DNA of 64,000 bases from Echinometra lucunter (lineage: Eukaryota; Echinodermata; Echinoidea; Camarodonta; Echinometridae). The stretch is from the NCBI GenBank assembly GCA_029962745.1, contig CM057153.1:8091064-8155063 (forward strand), written 5' to 3'. The notes beneath the pieces are model-generated. The model saw only the letters and a list, made by a program, of their open reading frames with translations. It was not told the origin of the DNA and searched no databases. Within the stretch, counting starts at the first letter, position 1; each line of letters starts with the position of its first letter. This document shows positions 63,294 through 64,000 of this stretch, in pieces. The position numbers were made by a program, and so were the translations under genes.

Positions 63294-64000
63294 TGGGGAA
63301 GAGAAGGCAGATTATAACGTAAAGAAACGCACCCGTTGGCCTATAACGCGTCATCGTTATACCCTGGCGCCGCCCTATTGTAGGTCCATGTACTTGTGTT
63401 TCTTTACCACTGCAGCAAAAGCCTGCTGTTTACGATAGCAGAAAATGAGTTTTCTCCCCACTTTCCACTGAAAACCTTTTGCCCCAGAAATATTTGGTTA
63501 AGTTCTTACAATCACGCTTCTCTATTGTGATTGTTCGGACTTGTCTGGAAAATAAACAGATCCGTAAAGTTTGGAGCGTAGAGTGTATGTATTTTGGGGA
63601 TTTCACACTCCGGCGACCCCACAGAAAAGATGGCAAAGTGTGGAGGTCACCACTTATCATAACGTAATATGGAGAGAGAAAAGTTCCTTTTGAATTTATA
63701 GCACATGTACATGGATATGTGAATGTCTACATGTAATGCTTTCTTAGATCGAAATATGGATATGATTAATGGTATGTGCTGGGGTCTTGTTTTTTCCTGC
63801 TTCAGTTTTTCGGTAAGTCTGGAAACATAATCTTTCTTCTAAGCTACTTATTTCTGTGGGAAACGTGAATGGTAGAAAGAGGAGAAACTTACAGGGCTCA
63901 ACCAGTCTCCAACAAAATTCACTCATCATTTGGGTAAGATCTGTATAAATGAGGCTCTGTTTATCTTCAGGCCTATAGAACATTGCCTTTTAGTTCTGTT

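Larger units (their letters stand above)
54399..64000. other. Gene-poor repeat-rich right end
   Basis: No confident protein or RNA gene. Retrotransposon tails (around 56440-56862 sense; 60352-60482 antisense), microsatellites (59595-59730, 63078-63293), poly-C/poly-A runs (59237-59275) and a B-box-bearing fragment near 61950 are present. Short open frames at 57919-58279, 61311-61468 and 62606-62869 have somewhat higher GC but no recognised product. Confidence 0.65.

Noticed and set aside
63028..63354. Poly-Lys/Arg and poly-Leu/Phe frames
   Set aside because: Translations of the GAA microsatellite on both strands.

Overview
This is a 64 kb window of animal nuclear DNA. Introns are GT-AG, base composition is AT-rich, and microsatellites, miniature inverted-repeat elements and 3'-truncated retrotransposon tails are dense. 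Protein content and repeat style point to an echinoderm, most likely a sea urchin. The species call is an inference from memory, not a search. There are no prokaryotic operons and no CRISPR arrays.

Three protein-coding genes can be supported. (1) Positions 1282-25945, plus strand: a complete Enhancer-of-zeste (EZH2/E(z)) gene. Its 20 coding exons all join in phase to a 748-residue H3K27 methyltransferase with SANT-like, CXC and SET regions. A probable promoter with an NRF1-type palindrome lies near 658. (2) Positions 35141-36184, minus strand: an intronless 347-residue rhodopsin-class (class A) seven-transmembrane receptor. (3) Positions 44034-53288, minus strand: a complete eight-exon CNTD1 (cyclin N-terminal domain-containing 1, a meiotic crossover factor) of 326 residues. 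Its start codon probably sits in a tiny first exon 2.3 kb upstream of exon 2.

Layout: 1-600 is a pyrimidine microsatellite plus a retrotransposon tail. From 600 to 26 kb is EZH2, whose introns hold most of the mobile elements: a 4.7 kb long-inverted-repeat element containing an 847 bp hAT-like element, which itself contains a 132 bp palindromic element (intron 2); a decayed non-LTR retrotransposon (intron 8); a dead tandem copy of the first SET exon (intron 15); tRNA-derived SINEs (intron 16); and a four-unit repeat carrying nuclear-receptor half-sites (intron 19). From 26 to 35 kb is intergenic with several MITEs. From 36 to 44 kb is intergenic with one possible orphan exon. From 44 to 53.3 kb is CNTD1, with retrotransposon tails in its introns. 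From 53.9 to 54.4 kb is a 500-N assembly gap. From 54.4 to 64 kb no confident gene was found.

The genes do not form a pathway. The close linkage of an Enhancer-of-zeste gene with CNTD1 recalls the human 17q21.31 interval with EZH1 and CNTD1, and may be an old deuterostome linkage. The most unusual sequence-level observations are the dead SET-exon copy, the nested transposons with preserved target-site duplications, the AGGTCA half-site arrays inside a last-intron repeat, and a stem-loop with a shared loop motif but different stems in four antisense retrotransposon tails.
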